A DNA stretch of 64,000 nt from Formosimonas limnophila (GTDB taxonomy: Bacteria; Pseudomonadota; Gammaproteobacteria; Burkholderiales; Burkholderiaceae): positions 109,240-173,239 of the forward strand of contig NZ_BMZG01000003.1 of NCBI RefSeq assembly GCF_014652675.1. The letters run 5' to 3'. Both the position numbers and the translations under genes were made by a program. Numbering within the stretch: the first letter of the stretch is position 1; the number at the start of each line of letters is the position of its first letter. Below the pieces are notes generated by a model. The model was not told where the DNA came from. It saw nothing but the letters and a program-made list of their open reading frames with translations, and made no database searches. Positions 43,038-51,754 of this stretch are shown piece after piece.

Positions 43038-44297
43038 TTAACTGTCTAACGTATGAATCACTGGAGCTCGTCGAGCATTCGGTTTGGCCAATAACAGTTG
43101 TGAGCAACCGATGGTTCGCTCTAAAAAACCACCTTCACAGTAGCAAAAGTAAAATTCCCACTGATGATAAAAATAATCGTCATAGCCTTTTTGAGCCAAT
43201 TCATGACGAGCAGATTTGAAATTTTGGTGCCACAGATGGAGTGTTTGGGCGTAGTGCGCCCCAAAATCTTCTTGGTGAATCAGATTCATATCGGTTTTAT
43301 CTGATATGATATTTAGGATTTTTTGCAATGAAGGTAGTGCGCCGCCAGGGAAAATATAACGCTGAATAAAATCAACACTGTTTCGAGCAGCTTCATAGCG
43401 TTGGTCGCGGATGGTGATGGCTTGCAGCAACATCAAACCATCGTCCTTGAGTAAATGGGCGCATTTTTTAAAGTAAGTTTCGAGATAGGCGTGGCCAACG
43501 GCTTCAATCATTTCAATGGACACCAGTTTGTCATAACACCCCTCTAAATCACGGTAGTCTTGCATGAGCAAAGTAATTTTGTCGCTTAAGCCAAGTGATT
43601 CAACACGAGCTTTGGTGTGGTTGTATTGTTCCTGAGATAGCGTGGTGGTGGTGACGCGGCAGCCATAATGCTGTGCGGCATAAATCGCCATACTGCCCCA
43701 GCCAGTGCCGATTTCGAGCAGATGGTCGCTGGGCTTGAGGTCGAGTTTTTGGCAGATGCGTTTCAGTTTGTTGTATTGGGCTTGTTCGAGCGTGTCGTTG
43801 CTCTTTAAGAATTGAGCACTCGAGTACATCATGCTCGGATCTAAAAACTTTTCAAACAGTGTGTTGCCCAAATCATAGTGGGCGGCAATATTGCTGCGCG
43901 AGCCCTTGCGTGTGTTGCGATTGAATGCATGAACGAGCTTTAATAGACCTTGCCCCAAACTTGCCCAGCGATTGTCCAACTGGTCAAGTAAATCAATATT
44001 GCGCGCCAAAATGCGCACCACGCTGGTCAAGTGTTCGCTGTGCCAATAACCGAGCGCGTAGGCTTGCCCAGCGCCAATTGAGCCTTGCAAGGCCAGTAGT
44101 GGCCAAGCGCGTGCATCGGTGACGACGAGTTCGGCGTGGAGTAAATCATTGAGTTGCCCGAACTGATGATGCTCACCATCACAGACGACTGTGAGGCTGC
44201 CATGCGTGAGTGACTTGAGTTGTTTGAGCACCGCTGCTCGATACCAGCGGTGTGTGGTGCTTGATTTTTGTTGGCTTAAGGGTTGACTTGAGCTCAT
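43038..44297 (-). CDS. Cyclopropane-fatty-acyl-phospholipid synthase family methyltransferase
   Basis: 419-residue SAM-dependent enzyme acting on unsaturated phospholipid acyl chains at the membrane. After a ~100-residue N-terminal domain come NIAAHYDLGNTLFEKFLDPSMMYSSA, the SAM site LLEIGTGWGSMAIYAA (about 196-211), SIEMIEAVGHAYLETYF, QRYIFPGGALPSL and YFCYCEGGFLERTIG near the end. Size and motifs match Cfa-like proteins found with DUF1365 and FAD-oxidase genes. The start overlaps the stop of the DUF1365 gene by 4 bp. The product may be a methylated or cyclopropane fatty acid; the cluster resembles those linked to methylated/furan fatty acids. Confidence 0.92.
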   Translation of the reverse strand: MSSSQPLSQQKSSTTHRWYRAAVLKQLKSLTHGSLTVVCDGEHHQFGQLNDLLHAELVVTDARAWPLLALQGSIGAGQAYALGYWHSEHLTSVVRILARNIDLLDQLDNRWASLGQGLLKLVHAFNRNTRKGSRSNIAAHYDLGNTLFEKFLDPSMMYSSAQFLKSNDTLEQAQYNKLKRICQKLDLKPSDHLLEIGTGWGSMAIYAAQHYGCRVTTTTLSQEQYNHTKARVESLGLSDKITLLMQDYRDLEGCYDKLVSIEMIEAVGHAYLETYFKKCAHLLKDDGLMLLQAITIRDQRYEAARNSVDFIQRYIFPGGALPSLQKILNIISDKTDMNLIHQEDFGAHYAQTLHLWHQNFKSARHELAQKGYDDYFYHQWEFYFCYCEGGFLERTIGCSQLLLAKPNARRAPVIHTLDS

Positions 44298-45079
44298 TGA
44301 TGCTCCTTATTGGTGTTTTGTGCGATTTTACTGCTGCCATCTGCGGGTAGGTGGGGGTGATAACGTAGACCTTTGAGAACGAGGCGTAAGGCTTGCCAAT
44401 AAATGCCGACTAGCGTTTTGGCGCTCATCCATGGGAATTGAAACACGTAATTTTTAACGCTTTGGTGATTAAGTTCGATTTTAAATAAACTCAAACCCGC
44501 GTCGAATACTTTTTGGGTTTGTTGAAAGTCCGACATATACACGGTCAAGCGATGACCATCTTGATAAAAACGCATGCGGTGTTCAATGTCACGTGGTAAA
44601 AAGGGGGATACATGAAATGATTTCGCGACACTGAATTGATTCGTTTCGGTTTGTTCTGTGCGTAATAAATAATGATAACGCTCACGCCAAGGTGTGTTCC
44701 GGACCTCACACAGAATTGCACGCAGCTGATGTTCGCCATCATAGCAATAAAAAAAACTTACAGGATTAAATGACAAGCCCCAGCTGCGTGGCTGCGTCAA
44801 TAAACAAATGCGACTGATATTTAACTCACCCAGTTCTTGAGTCGATATGCAAACCGCATCAAACAAAGACATGCCCGAGCGCGTTAAATGTGGCAAATAA
44901 TCGGTTTCTCTGAATGAGAATGGTGCAAAGCGGTTTTTACCTGCGAGTCGAGACAGTGAAAACAGCGCTTCTTGCTCACTCAAATCCAACCATAACAAAC
45001 CGATGCTGTAGCGAAACGCATGTTGCTTCGGATGCAAGCGGCGGTGCTGGATGTGTCCGTGATAAAGCGCACTGTTCAT
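44294..45079 (-). CDS. DUF1365 protein
   Basis: 261-residue cytoplasmic or membrane-associated protein of the DUF1365 family, exact activity unknown. Conserved segments: YHGHIQHRRLHPKQHAFRYSIGLLWLDL (start), RSWGLSFNPVSFFYCYDG (about 107-124), NTPWRERYHYLL and FHVSPFLPRD. It always accompanies a Cfa-like methyltransferase and an FAD oxidase, as here, with 4-bp overlaps on both sides, so it acts in the same lipid modification pathway. Confidence 0.92.
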   Translation of the reverse strand: MNSALYHGHIQHRRLHPKQHAFRYSIGLLWLDLSEQEALFSLSRLAGKNRFAPFSFRETDYLPHLTRSGMSLFDAVCISTQELGELNISRICLLTQPRSWGLSFNPVSFFYCYDGEHQLRAILCEVRNTPWRERYHYLLRTEQTETNQFSVAKSFHVSPFLPRDIEHRMRFYQDGHRLTVYMSDFQQTQKVFDAGLSLFKIELNHQSVKNYVFQFPWMSAKTLVGIYWQALRLVLKGLRYHPHLPADGSSKIAQNTNKEHQ

Positions 45080-46323
45080 GACCGTACTTTCAGTTGCTCA
45101 ACCACGCGCAACGCACTGACCACGCCATCCTCGTGAAAACCGTTGGCCCAATAAGCACCACAAAAATAAGTATGGTTCACACCGCTGATTTCAGCCCAGC
45201 GTGCTTGTGCGGCGACGCCAGTGAGGCTAAATTGCGGGTGGGCGTAGTCAAAAGTCGCCAGTATTTTGTCTGCGGAGATGTGTTCGGTTTGGTTCAAACT
45301 GACACAAAAAGTGGTGTCGCTCTTTATACCTTGCAAAATATTCATGTTGTAGGTCAGGCTTGCGCCTTGCTGGGCGTCATGAATGTTGTAATTCCAGCTT
45401 GCCCAAGCGATGCGCCGATTGGGCAGTAGGTTTGTATCCGTGTGCAGCACCACTTCATTGTTGGCGTAAGGCAACGCCGATAAAACGTCTTGTTCTGTCA
45501 TACTTGGTTGAGCGAGGAGCTGTAAAGCTGTGTCACTGTGACAGGCCATCACCACCGTATCAAAAGCTTCGCTACCACGTGGGCTGATGATGGTCACGCC
45601 CCGAGCGTTGCGCTCAATGCGACTCACGGGTGCATTGAGATAAATACGTTCTTTAAACCCAGCAGTCAGTGGCCCGATATAGCTGCGGGAGCCACCTTTG
45701 ATGACATGCCATTGTGGGCGGTTATTGATCGACAACAAACCGTGGTTTTTAAAAAAACGCACAAAAAACAAAAGCGGAAAATCCAGCATTTGCGCAGTGG
45801 GCATTGACCAAATCGCTGCCCCCATCGGCACAATATAACGCTCGACAAATAGCTGACTGTAGCAGCGCTCTTTCAAATACTGCCCCAAACTGATGTCGGC
45901 ATCAATGTGCTGTGCTTCTAAATCAGTCAAAGCGTCTCTATTGAATCGCATAATGTCGCGCAACATACGCCAAAATGATGGTGAGTATAGGTGGCGGCGG
46001 GTTGCAAATAAACCCTTGAGGTGGCTGCCGCTGTACTCAAAATCAGCCGACTTGTCGCATACCGAGAAACTCATTTCTGTCGGTTGTGTTGCGACGTTTA
46101 ATTCACGCAGTAGTTTCTGAAAATTTGGGTAAGTCCAATCATTCAAGACAATAAAGCCTGTATCTATGGCATGCTGCTCCCCCTTAACCGTCACATTAAC
46201 GGTGTGGGTGTGACCACCGATGTAATCGTTGGCTTCAAAAATGTGTACTTCGTGGTTTGCTTGATGCAAATAATAGGCACTGGTTAACCCAGCAATGCCG
46301 CTGCCGATGATGGCGATTTTCAT
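45076..46323 (-). CDS. FAD-dependent amine-oxidase-like oxidoreductase
   Basis: 415-residue flavoprotein. The N-terminal dinucleotide motif GSGIAGLTSAYYL is at about 7-19, followed by HEVHIFEANDYIGGHTHTV; the C-terminal FAD motif is YFCGAYWANGFHEDGVVSALRVVEQL. It belongs to the NAD(P)-binding amine oxidase group that neighbours cfa/DUF1365 genes; a role as lipid desaturase/oxidase is likely but unproven. I started at the ATG at 46323 (MKIAIIGSGI). It overlaps the DUF1365 gene by 4 bp. Confidence 0.9.
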   Translation of the reverse strand: MKIAIIGSGIAGLTSAYYLHQANHEVHIFEANDYIGGHTHTVNVTVKGEQHAIDTGFIVLNDWTYPNFQKLLRELNVATQPTEMSFSVCDKSADFEYSGSHLKGLFATRRHLYSPSFWRMLRDIMRFNRDALTDLEAQHIDADISLGQYLKERCYSQLFVERYIVPMGAAIWSMPTAQMLDFPLLFFVRFFKNHGLLSINNRPQWHVIKGGSRSYIGPLTAGFKERIYLNAPVSRIERNARGVTIISPRGSEAFDTVVMACHSDTALQLLAQPSMTEQDVLSALPYANNEVVLHTDTNLLPNRRIAWASWNYNIHDAQQGASLTYNMNILQGIKSDTTFCVSLNQTEHISADKILATFDYAHPQFSLTGVAAQARWAEISGVNHTYFCGAYWANGFHEDGVVSALRVVEQLKVRS

Positions 46324-46331
46324 ACAATGCC

Positions 46332-47081
46332 TTATTTTTTGAGTTGTTTGGTGAGTGCGAATTGCCAACTTTTTGGTAATCTGGCGCAGGTTTTTAGAAA
46401 CCAGATAAATGCGCGAGGAAAGTTGATTTCAAAAGGACGTTTGACCAATTTATCGGCAATGTAGCTGGCCGCTTTTGTGCTGCCCCAGCGCATCGGCATC
46501 GAGAAGTCATTCTTTTGTGTCAGCGGCGTATCGACAAAACCTGGGTGAATCAATGTGACTGCGATGTTTTCGTGTGCCAGATCAATGCGCAATGAGTTAA
46601 AGAGGTAAGTCATGGCTGCCTTAGATGCCCCATAAGCTCCTGCGCGAGGCAAGGGCAGAAAGACCACCGAGCTTGATGTACCGACCAGATGTGGCGAAAC
46701 ACCTTGGCGCAAAAGAGGTAATGCAGCCTCAATGCACTGTGCAGTGGCGATTAGGTTGGTGTTTATCACGCGCTGGATCATGGCGGCTTCAAAGTTCGCT
46801 ACATCAATGTATTCGCATGTGCCTGCATTCAGAATCACTGTGTCCAGTGTACCCCAATGCGTTTGAATCGACTGAGCCACTTGTGCGACCTGAGTTGCAT
46901 CCGTTAAATCAGCAGGCAAGACCAAAACTTGCTGAGGATGGGCATCAGCGATGCTTTGTAAAAGTACTTGGTTTCGGGCGGTTAGCGCCAGTTGGTGTCC
47001 TTGTTTTAACAGCGCGTGTGCCAATGCCGCACCAATCCCGCTGCTCGCGCCAGTGAGCCAAATGCGTCGTGGTGTGTTCAT
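46332..47081 (-). CDS. Short-chain dehydrogenase/reductase
   Basis: 249-residue SDR: TGASSGIGAALA (about 9-20), NAG at 84-86, catalytic Ser in GTSSSVVFLPLPRAGAYGASKAAM with YxxxK. The C-terminus (FPRAFIWFLKTCARLPKSW) is hydrophobic and may touch the membrane. I started at the ATG at 47081 because AGGAG is properly placed upstream. It overlaps the NTF2-like gene by 4 bp and lies 8 bp before the FAD oxidase, so it is part of the lipid operon; substrate unknown. Confidence 0.88.
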   Translation of the reverse strand: MNTPRRIWLTGASSGIGAALAHALLKQGHQLALTARNQVLLQSIADAHPQQVLVLPADLTDATQVAQVAQSIQTHWGTLDTVILNAGTCEYIDVANFEAAMIQRVINTNLIATAQCIEAALPLLRQGVSPHLVGTSSSVVFLPLPRAGAYGASKAAMTYLFNSLRIDLAHENIAVTLIHPGFVDTPLTQKNDFSMPMRWGSTKAASYIADKLVKRPFEINFPRAFIWFLKTCARLPKSWQFALTKQLKK

Positions 47082-47503
47082 GCCAATCTCCTTTTGAGCC
47101 AAGCAATCACGCGCCCCATGATGGGCAGCTGTTCATACAGCATAGCACCTGCATCAAAATAATCGCGGTGGTAATACACTTTGTTGTCGACCCAGCGAAT
47201 GTGTGAGCAACCCTCCACTTCGATGATGCGACCGCTATTTAAACGTGGGTGTGAAAACCGCATGCGCCAGCGCAAATAGCCCTCTGAGTCGTTCGCCTCA
47301 TCATGCGAATGCATCATGAATGTAATCGTATCAATGTTTTCGTACATTTGCTCAAAGTAGCCAGTTAATGTTTCTAAGCCATTGATTTGATGCAAAGGGT
47401 CAATAAACACAACGTCGGTTGTGTAAAGAGACTTCAACGCGTGAAGCGTGTCTTTATTGATTTGTGTAAAGCTTTTAGAAAATTGCTCAAGAAATGTGCT
47501 CAT
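47078..47503 (-). CDS. NTF2-like (SnoaL) family protein
   Basis: 141-residue protein with the cone-shaped NTF2-like fold pattern: LKSLYTTDVVFIDPLHQINGLETLTGYFEQMYE (about 22-54) and RWRMRFSHPRLNSGRIIEVEGCSHIRWVDNKVYYHRDYFDAGAMLYEQLP. Such proteins bind small hydrophobic ligands. First gene of the SDR/FAD/DUF1365/cfa operon in this window; the sigma-E/ChrR-type regulators that often precede it elsewhere are not present here. Confidence 0.88.
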   Translation of the reverse strand: MSTFLEQFSKSFTQINKDTLHALKSLYTTDVVFIDPLHQINGLETLTGYFEQMYENIDTITFMMHSHDEANDSEGYLRWRMRFSHPRLNSGRIIEVEGCSHIRWVDNKVYYHRDYFDAGAMLYEQLPIMGRVIAWLKRRLA

Positions 47504-47566
47504 GATTCACCTATGTAATGTGTCGCAAGGGTACATGAATTCAAACAATCGTGCACAAGGTGACTC

Positions 47567-47598
47567 AAAAAGCCAAGCTTCATCAGCTTGGCTTTTTT
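47567..47598. terminator. Terminator downstream of clpB
   Basis: AAAAAGCCAAGCT / AGCTTGGCTTTTT, 13-bp perfect stem with 5-base loop and T-runs in both directions, 15 bp past the clpB stop. Confidence 0.88.
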
Positions 47599-47612
47599 CT
47601 TTAGTTAATGGG

Positions 47613-50192
47613 TTATTTGAAAACAAATCCGTTATTCACATAATCGACCATAACCACAGATTTTGGTAAGTATTGTCCCGCCAAAATAGCACGCGCCAAA
47701 GGGTTTTCGATGTGCTGGCTAATAGCTCTTTTGAGTGGGCGTGCGCCATAAGCTGCATCAAAGCCTGCTTGCGCGATGGCGGTGACGGCAGCTTCGGTAA
47801 TGTTTAGCTCTAACTCTTGTTCAGACAGTCGTTTGGCCAGACGTTGCAATTGAATTTTTGCGATGCCTTGGATGTTTGCAGGTGTGAGGTTATGGAACAC
47901 GACAATCTCATCAATGCGATTAATGAATTCAGGGCGGAAGTGGTGTTTGACATCATTCATCACCGCTGTTTGAATCACATCATCAGGTGAGCCTGCGAGG
48001 CGCGCGATTTCGTGAGAACCCAAGTTCGACGTCATGACCAGCACAGTGTTTTTAAAGTCCACCGTGCGACCTTGACCATCGGTCATACGACCATCGTCAA
48101 GGGCCTGCAACAAAACGTTAAACACATCAGGATGCGCTTTTTCAACTTCATCGAGCAAAATGACGCTGTATGGTTTGCGACGCACGGCTTCAGTCAAATA
48201 ACCACCTGCTTCATAACCGACGTAACCTGGCGGCGCACCAATCAGGCGAGCGACAGAGTGTTTCTCCATGTACTCGGACATATCGATGCGAATCAAATGG
48301 TCTTCGGAATCAAACAAAAACGCGGCGAGGGCTTTGCACAGCTCGGTCTTACCCACACCGGTTGCGCCAAGGAATAAGAATGAGCCGTAAGGTTTATTCG
48401 GATCAGATAGCCCCGCGCGTGAGCGCGTAATGACGTCAGCGACTTTGTTCACGGCTTCGTCCTGACCGACGACGCGCTGAGCGAGGTGGTTGGCCATCGC
48501 GAGGAGTTTTTCGCGTTCGCCTTGCAGCATTTTTGACACAGGAATGCCTGTCGAGCGGCTGACGACTTCGGCGATTTCATCCACACCGACTTGGGTGCGC
48601 AGTAGACGTGGTTTGGTTGGTGCAGCAGACTCGGAAGCCTCGGTTTCTTTGAGTTGGCGTTCTAATTCTGGTAGTTGGCCGTATTGAATTTCAGCGACTT
48701 TATCAAGTTTGCCTGCGCGCTGGTACTCGACCATTTCTGAGCGCAAGGCATCAATTTTTTCTTTGATTTGGGCAGAGCCCTGAGCTTGGGCTTTCTCACG
48801 ACGCCATTCTTCGTCGAGGTCAGCGAGTTCTTTCTCGAGTGCGCTCACTTCTTGCTCAAGCAAATTGAGTCGCTCGATAGAGGCGTCATCGGTTTCACGT
48901 TTGAGGGCTTCGCGTTCGATTTTTAGCTGAATTAAACGACGCTCCAATTTATCCAGTGACTCAGGTTTTGAGTCGATTTCGATTTTGATGCGTGCAGCGG
49001 CTTCATCGATGAGGTCAATGGCTTTGTCGGGCAAAAAACGATCCGTAATGTAACGATGTGAGAGTGTCGCGGCAGCAACAATCGCAGGGTCGGTGATTTC
49101 CACGCCGTGGTGGACTTCGTATTTCTCTTGCAGTCCACGCAGAATCGCGATGGTGGATTCGACGGAGGGCTCCTCAACCAATACTTTTTGAAAGCGGCGT
49201 TCAAGTGCCGCGTCTTTTTCGAGTGATTCGCGGTATTCATTTAAAGTCGTTGCACCAATGCAGTGCAAGTCACCACGAGCAAGCGCAGGTTTGAGCATAT
49301 TGCCAGCGTCAATTGCGCCTTCGGCTTTGCCTGCGCCGACCATGGTGTGAATCTCGTCAATGAACATGATGGTTTGACCCGCATCTTGTTCGACTTCGTT
49401 GAGGACGGCTTTGAGTCGTTCCTCAAAATCACCACGATACTTCGCACCTGCGAGCAGGGCGGCCATGTCAAGCACGAGGATGCGTTTGCCTTTTAGGCTG
49501 TCAGGAACCTCTTCGTTGACAATGCGTTGTGCTAAGCCTTCAACAATCGCAGTCTTGCCAACGCCCGGTTCGCCGATCAGCACAGGATTGTTTTTTGAAC
49601 GGCGTTGCAAAATCTGGATGGTGCGACGAATTTCATCATCTCGGCCAATGACGGGGTCAAGCTTGCCTTCGCGCGCGCGAGCGGTTAAATCGAGCGTGTA
49701 TTTCTTGAGTGCTTCGCGCGATGTTTCAGCGTTTGGGTTGTCCACGTTTTTTCCTTTTCGTAGGCTCTCAATCGCAGCCAATACGGTTTTATCATTCAGC
49801 CCCATGGCATTGAGGGATTTTTTCAGTGGGTGGCGGCTGTCTTTGTCTAACACGGCAAGCAACAACATTTCTGAAGCGACGTAGCTATCGCCGTACGTTT
49901 GCGACAGTTTTTCGGCTCGCTGTAATGTTTGGACAAAGTCATTGGATAGCATCGGTGCACTGCTACTCTCAACCGTTGGCAATGCATCCAAAGCTTGTTT
50001 CACCGCGGTTCGCACGGCAGCCATATCGACGCTGGCGTAGCGGAGTAAGGCGGTGATGCTGCCGTCTAAATCGCTGAGCATGACGTGTAGCGCATGTGCA
50101 GCGTCAATATTATTGTGTCGACGTGACTGGGCTTCGGATTGAGCTGCTTGCAGTGCGGTTTGAAACGCACTGGTGTATTTGTCAAAGTTCAT
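47613..50192 (-). CDS. clpB: ATP-dependent disaggregase ClpB
   Basis: 859-residue Hsp100 chaperone. N-terminal Clp repeats (1-145); first AAA domain with Walker [14 protein letters not shown] (about 206-218); coiled-coil middle domain (about 410-525: [13 protein letters not shown]...[23 protein letters not shown]); second AAA domain with [13 protein letters not shown] (about 604-616) and [30 protein letters not shown]. It resolubilises aggregates with DnaK after heat stress. Length equals the family norm. A heat-shock type promoter is visible upstream. Confidence 0.98.
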   Translation of the reverse strand: MNFDKYTSAFQTALQAAQSEAQSRRHNNIDAAHALHVMLSDLDGSITALLRYASVDMAAVRTAVKQALDALPTVESSSAPMLSNDFVQTLQRAEKLSQTYGDSYVASEMLLLAVLDKDSRHPLKKSLNAMGLNDKTVLAAIESLRKGKNVDNPNAETSREALKKYTLDLTARAREGKLDPVIGRDDEIRRTIQILQRRSKNNPVLIGEPGVGKTAIVEGLAQRIVNEEVPDSLKGKRILVLDMAALLAGAKYRGDFEERLKAVLNEVEQDAGQTIMFIDEIHTMVGAGKAEGAIDAGNMLKPALARGDLHCIGATTLNEYRESLEKDAALERRFQKVLVEEPSVESTIAILRGLQEKYEVHHGVEITDPAIVAAATLSHRYITDRFLPDKAIDLIDEAAARIKIEIDSKPESLDKLERRLIQLKIEREALKRETDDASIERLNLLEQEVSALEKELADLDEEWRREKAQAQGSAQIKEKIDALRSEMVEYQRAGKLDKVAEIQYGQLPELERQLKETEASESAAPTKPRLLRTQVGVDEIAEVVSRSTGIPVSKMLQGEREKLLAMANHLAQRVVGQDEAVNKVADVITRSRAGLSDPNKPYGSFLFLGATGVGKTELCKALAAFLFDSEDHLIRIDMSEYMEKHSVARLIGAPPGYVGYEAGGYLTEAVRRKPYSVILLDEVEKAHPDVFNVLLQALDDGRMTDGQGRTVDFKNTVLVMTSNLGSHEIARLAGSPDDVIQTAVMNDVKHHFRPEFINRIDEIVVFHNLTPANIQGIAKIQLQRLAKRLSEQELELNITEAAVTAIAQAGFDAAYGARPLKRAISQHIENPLARAILAGQYLPKSVVMVDYVNNGFVFK

Positions 50193-50223
50193 TTTTCCTC
50201 CAGAAACAATTTGTTACCACTAA

Positions 50224-50250
50224 CTTTGGGGTAAATACATTGGTTTCAAG
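50224..50250 (-). promoter_or_regulatory. Sigma-32 (RpoH) type promoter of clpB
   Basis: On the minus strand CTTGAAA (50250-50244) and CCCCAAAG (50231-50224) are separated by 12 bp, close to the RpoH consensus CTTGAAA-N11-15-CCCCATnT. It lies 32 bp upstream of the clpB start, as expected for a heat-shock chaperone gene. Confidence 0.8.
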
Positions 50251-50264
50251 TGTGGGTAGCACAA

Positions 50265-50297
50265 ACTCTAAAAAAGAAGGGCGCATTATGCGCCCTT
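50265..50297 (-). terminator. Terminator of the SDR/membrane-protein pair
   Basis: AAGGGCGCAT / ATGCGCCCTT around a tiny loop (50277-50297); on the minus strand it is followed by CTTTTTTAGAG. It lies between the membrane protein stop and the clpB promoter. Confidence 0.75.
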
Positions 50298-50367
50298 GGG
50301 ATGTGGTTTTTTAGCGGGGTAAATTCCGTTGGTTTTGATTGCAGTTTAACCCTGCTGAGTTGATGTG

Positions 50368-50811
50368 CTAAGCCAAATGAGCTGATGGCTTGCTTTTATC
50401 TCGGGTGAGCCAATACACGACAAATAGTAAAGAGTAGAGGGTGACAAAACTGTCGTGGAAAAAAATCATTTTCCAGCCCCAAAACCACTCCTGTTTGTCG
50501 ATCCAAATGTGTGTGATGAAAAAGTAAACAAAACATGCTTTTTCGAACCCACTGAATGCCATTGCCATTAATCGCAGCTCTTTATATTTGATGGATAGCA
50601 ACAATTGGAGCCCAACACCAGCCACCATAATGCCCCAATGTTGGTAAATCACCTGCCAATATTCAAAGCCTTGCAACATATTGTCGGTGTAGCCATATTG
50701 ACCTGTCAGGGTTTGCTTGGGCCAAAAGGCAACCGTCAGCACGGTAAAGGTTAAAAAACCAGTGATGATTAAATACCATTTAATGGTTTTTGAGAAAAAT
50801 GTTTCTAGCAT
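50368..50811 (-). CDS. Putative membrane protein, unknown function
   Basis: 147-residue protein with four predicted helices (about 9-28, 55-73, 80-98, 115-135), aromatic-rich: YWQVIYQHWGIMVAGVGLQLLLSI and ACFVYFFITHIWIDKQEWFWGWKMIFFHDSFVTLYSLLFVVYWL. I do not recognise the family. I started at the ATG at 50811. It follows the SDR gene by 17 bp and shares its terminator, so the two are an operon. Confidence 0.75.
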   Translation of the reverse strand: MLETFFSKTIKWYLIITGFLTFTVLTVAFWPKQTLTGQYGYTDNMLQGFEYWQVIYQHWGIMVAGVGLQLLLSIKYKELRLMAMAFSGFEKACFVYFFITHIWIDKQEWFWGWKMIFFHDSFVTLYSLLFVVYWLTRDKSKPSAHLA

Positions 50812-50828
50812 ATCGACCTCTGACAATC

Positions 50829-51650
50829 TTATGGTTGAACACGGCTGGTTTGAGTCCAAACGGCCTTTTGCTGCTGCTCAAAATCTGTGGCAACCGAAGG
50901 AGGCGCCATATTACGATACGAGCCGTTGTCGTTTTCGATTACGTCTAAAAACACTTCATAGGTTGTTTCTGGGTCAAACTGCATACCTATAGGCAGAACC
51001 TCTGCTTGATTGTTGGGTAGCTGAGACAAAGGGAAGTCTTCTGGTTTAGTGAAGTTTTTAGATGGGTCATACCATTGACGCCATGTCTGAAGCATTCGAT
51101 CATTAAAACCAGTGAGAATCATTGCTGGATTGATGGTTGCTACGGATACATTATAGGGCGCTACCTCTATGCGCAATCCTCCTGCGATGGCCTCAAGCGC
51201 ATGCTTTGATGCACAGTAAGGTGCCCCAAAAGGCATGGCGACTAATCCAGCGATTGAGGATACAAATATAACCCGCCCATTTTTTCTCTCAACCATCTGC
51301 GGCAAAAAGCCTTGAGTAATCGCCAGTGTCCCAAAAATATTGACCTCAAATACACGGCGGACAATATCAACTGGAACTTCACCAATAGGGCCTGTTTCAC
51401 CGATGCCCGCATTGTTTACTAATATGTCAATTTCATGTTTGAATATGTGTGTGCGATCAATTGTGTCTGTGATGTCGAGTTTTTCGACGGTCAGTGTCAC
51501 ACCTCGTTTTTGTGCCTCTAATAATAAGTCGGTCATTTGCGCATGAATTTGGACACCTGCGATGACATGATGCCCCTTCTTTGCCAAGCGAAGGGCAACT
51601 TCGCGACCAAAGCCTGAACCAGCTCCAGTGATTAAAATACGTGATGGCAT
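50829..51650 (-). CDS. Short-chain dehydrogenase/reductase
   Basis: 273-residue classical SDR: RILITGAGSGFGREVALRLAKKGHHVIAG (about 4-32), LVNNAGIGETGPIGEVP, VFVSSIAGLVAMPFGAPYCASKHALEAIAGGLRIEVAPYNV with the Ser and YxxxK catalytic set. The C-terminal part (LQTWRQWYDPSKNF ... TTYEVFLDVIEND) resembles SDRs acting on steroid- or retinol-like or long-chain substrates, but the substrate is not known. Start ATG at 51650; upstream in-frame codons lack likeness. Confidence 0.88.
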   Translation of the reverse strand: MPSRILITGAGSGFGREVALRLAKKGHHVIAGVQIHAQMTDLLLEAQKRGVTLTVEKLDITDTIDRTHIFKHEIDILVNNAGIGETGPIGEVPVDIVRRVFEVNIFGTLAITQGFLPQMVERKNGRVIFVSSIAGLVAMPFGAPYCASKHALEAIAGGLRIEVAPYNVSVATINPAMILTGFNDRMLQTWRQWYDPSKNFTKPEDFPLSQLPNNQAEVLPIGMQFDPETTYEVFLDVIENDNGSYRNMAPPSVATDFEQQQKAVWTQTSRVQP

Positions 51651-51754
51651 GATGTTCCTTATTTTAAGAGATGAATGAAAAAAATCTTGTTTTTTAGGGA
51701 CTACGGAAAGCAAGTGTTTTCGGTGAAATAAAATCTTGAGACATTGTAACAAAC

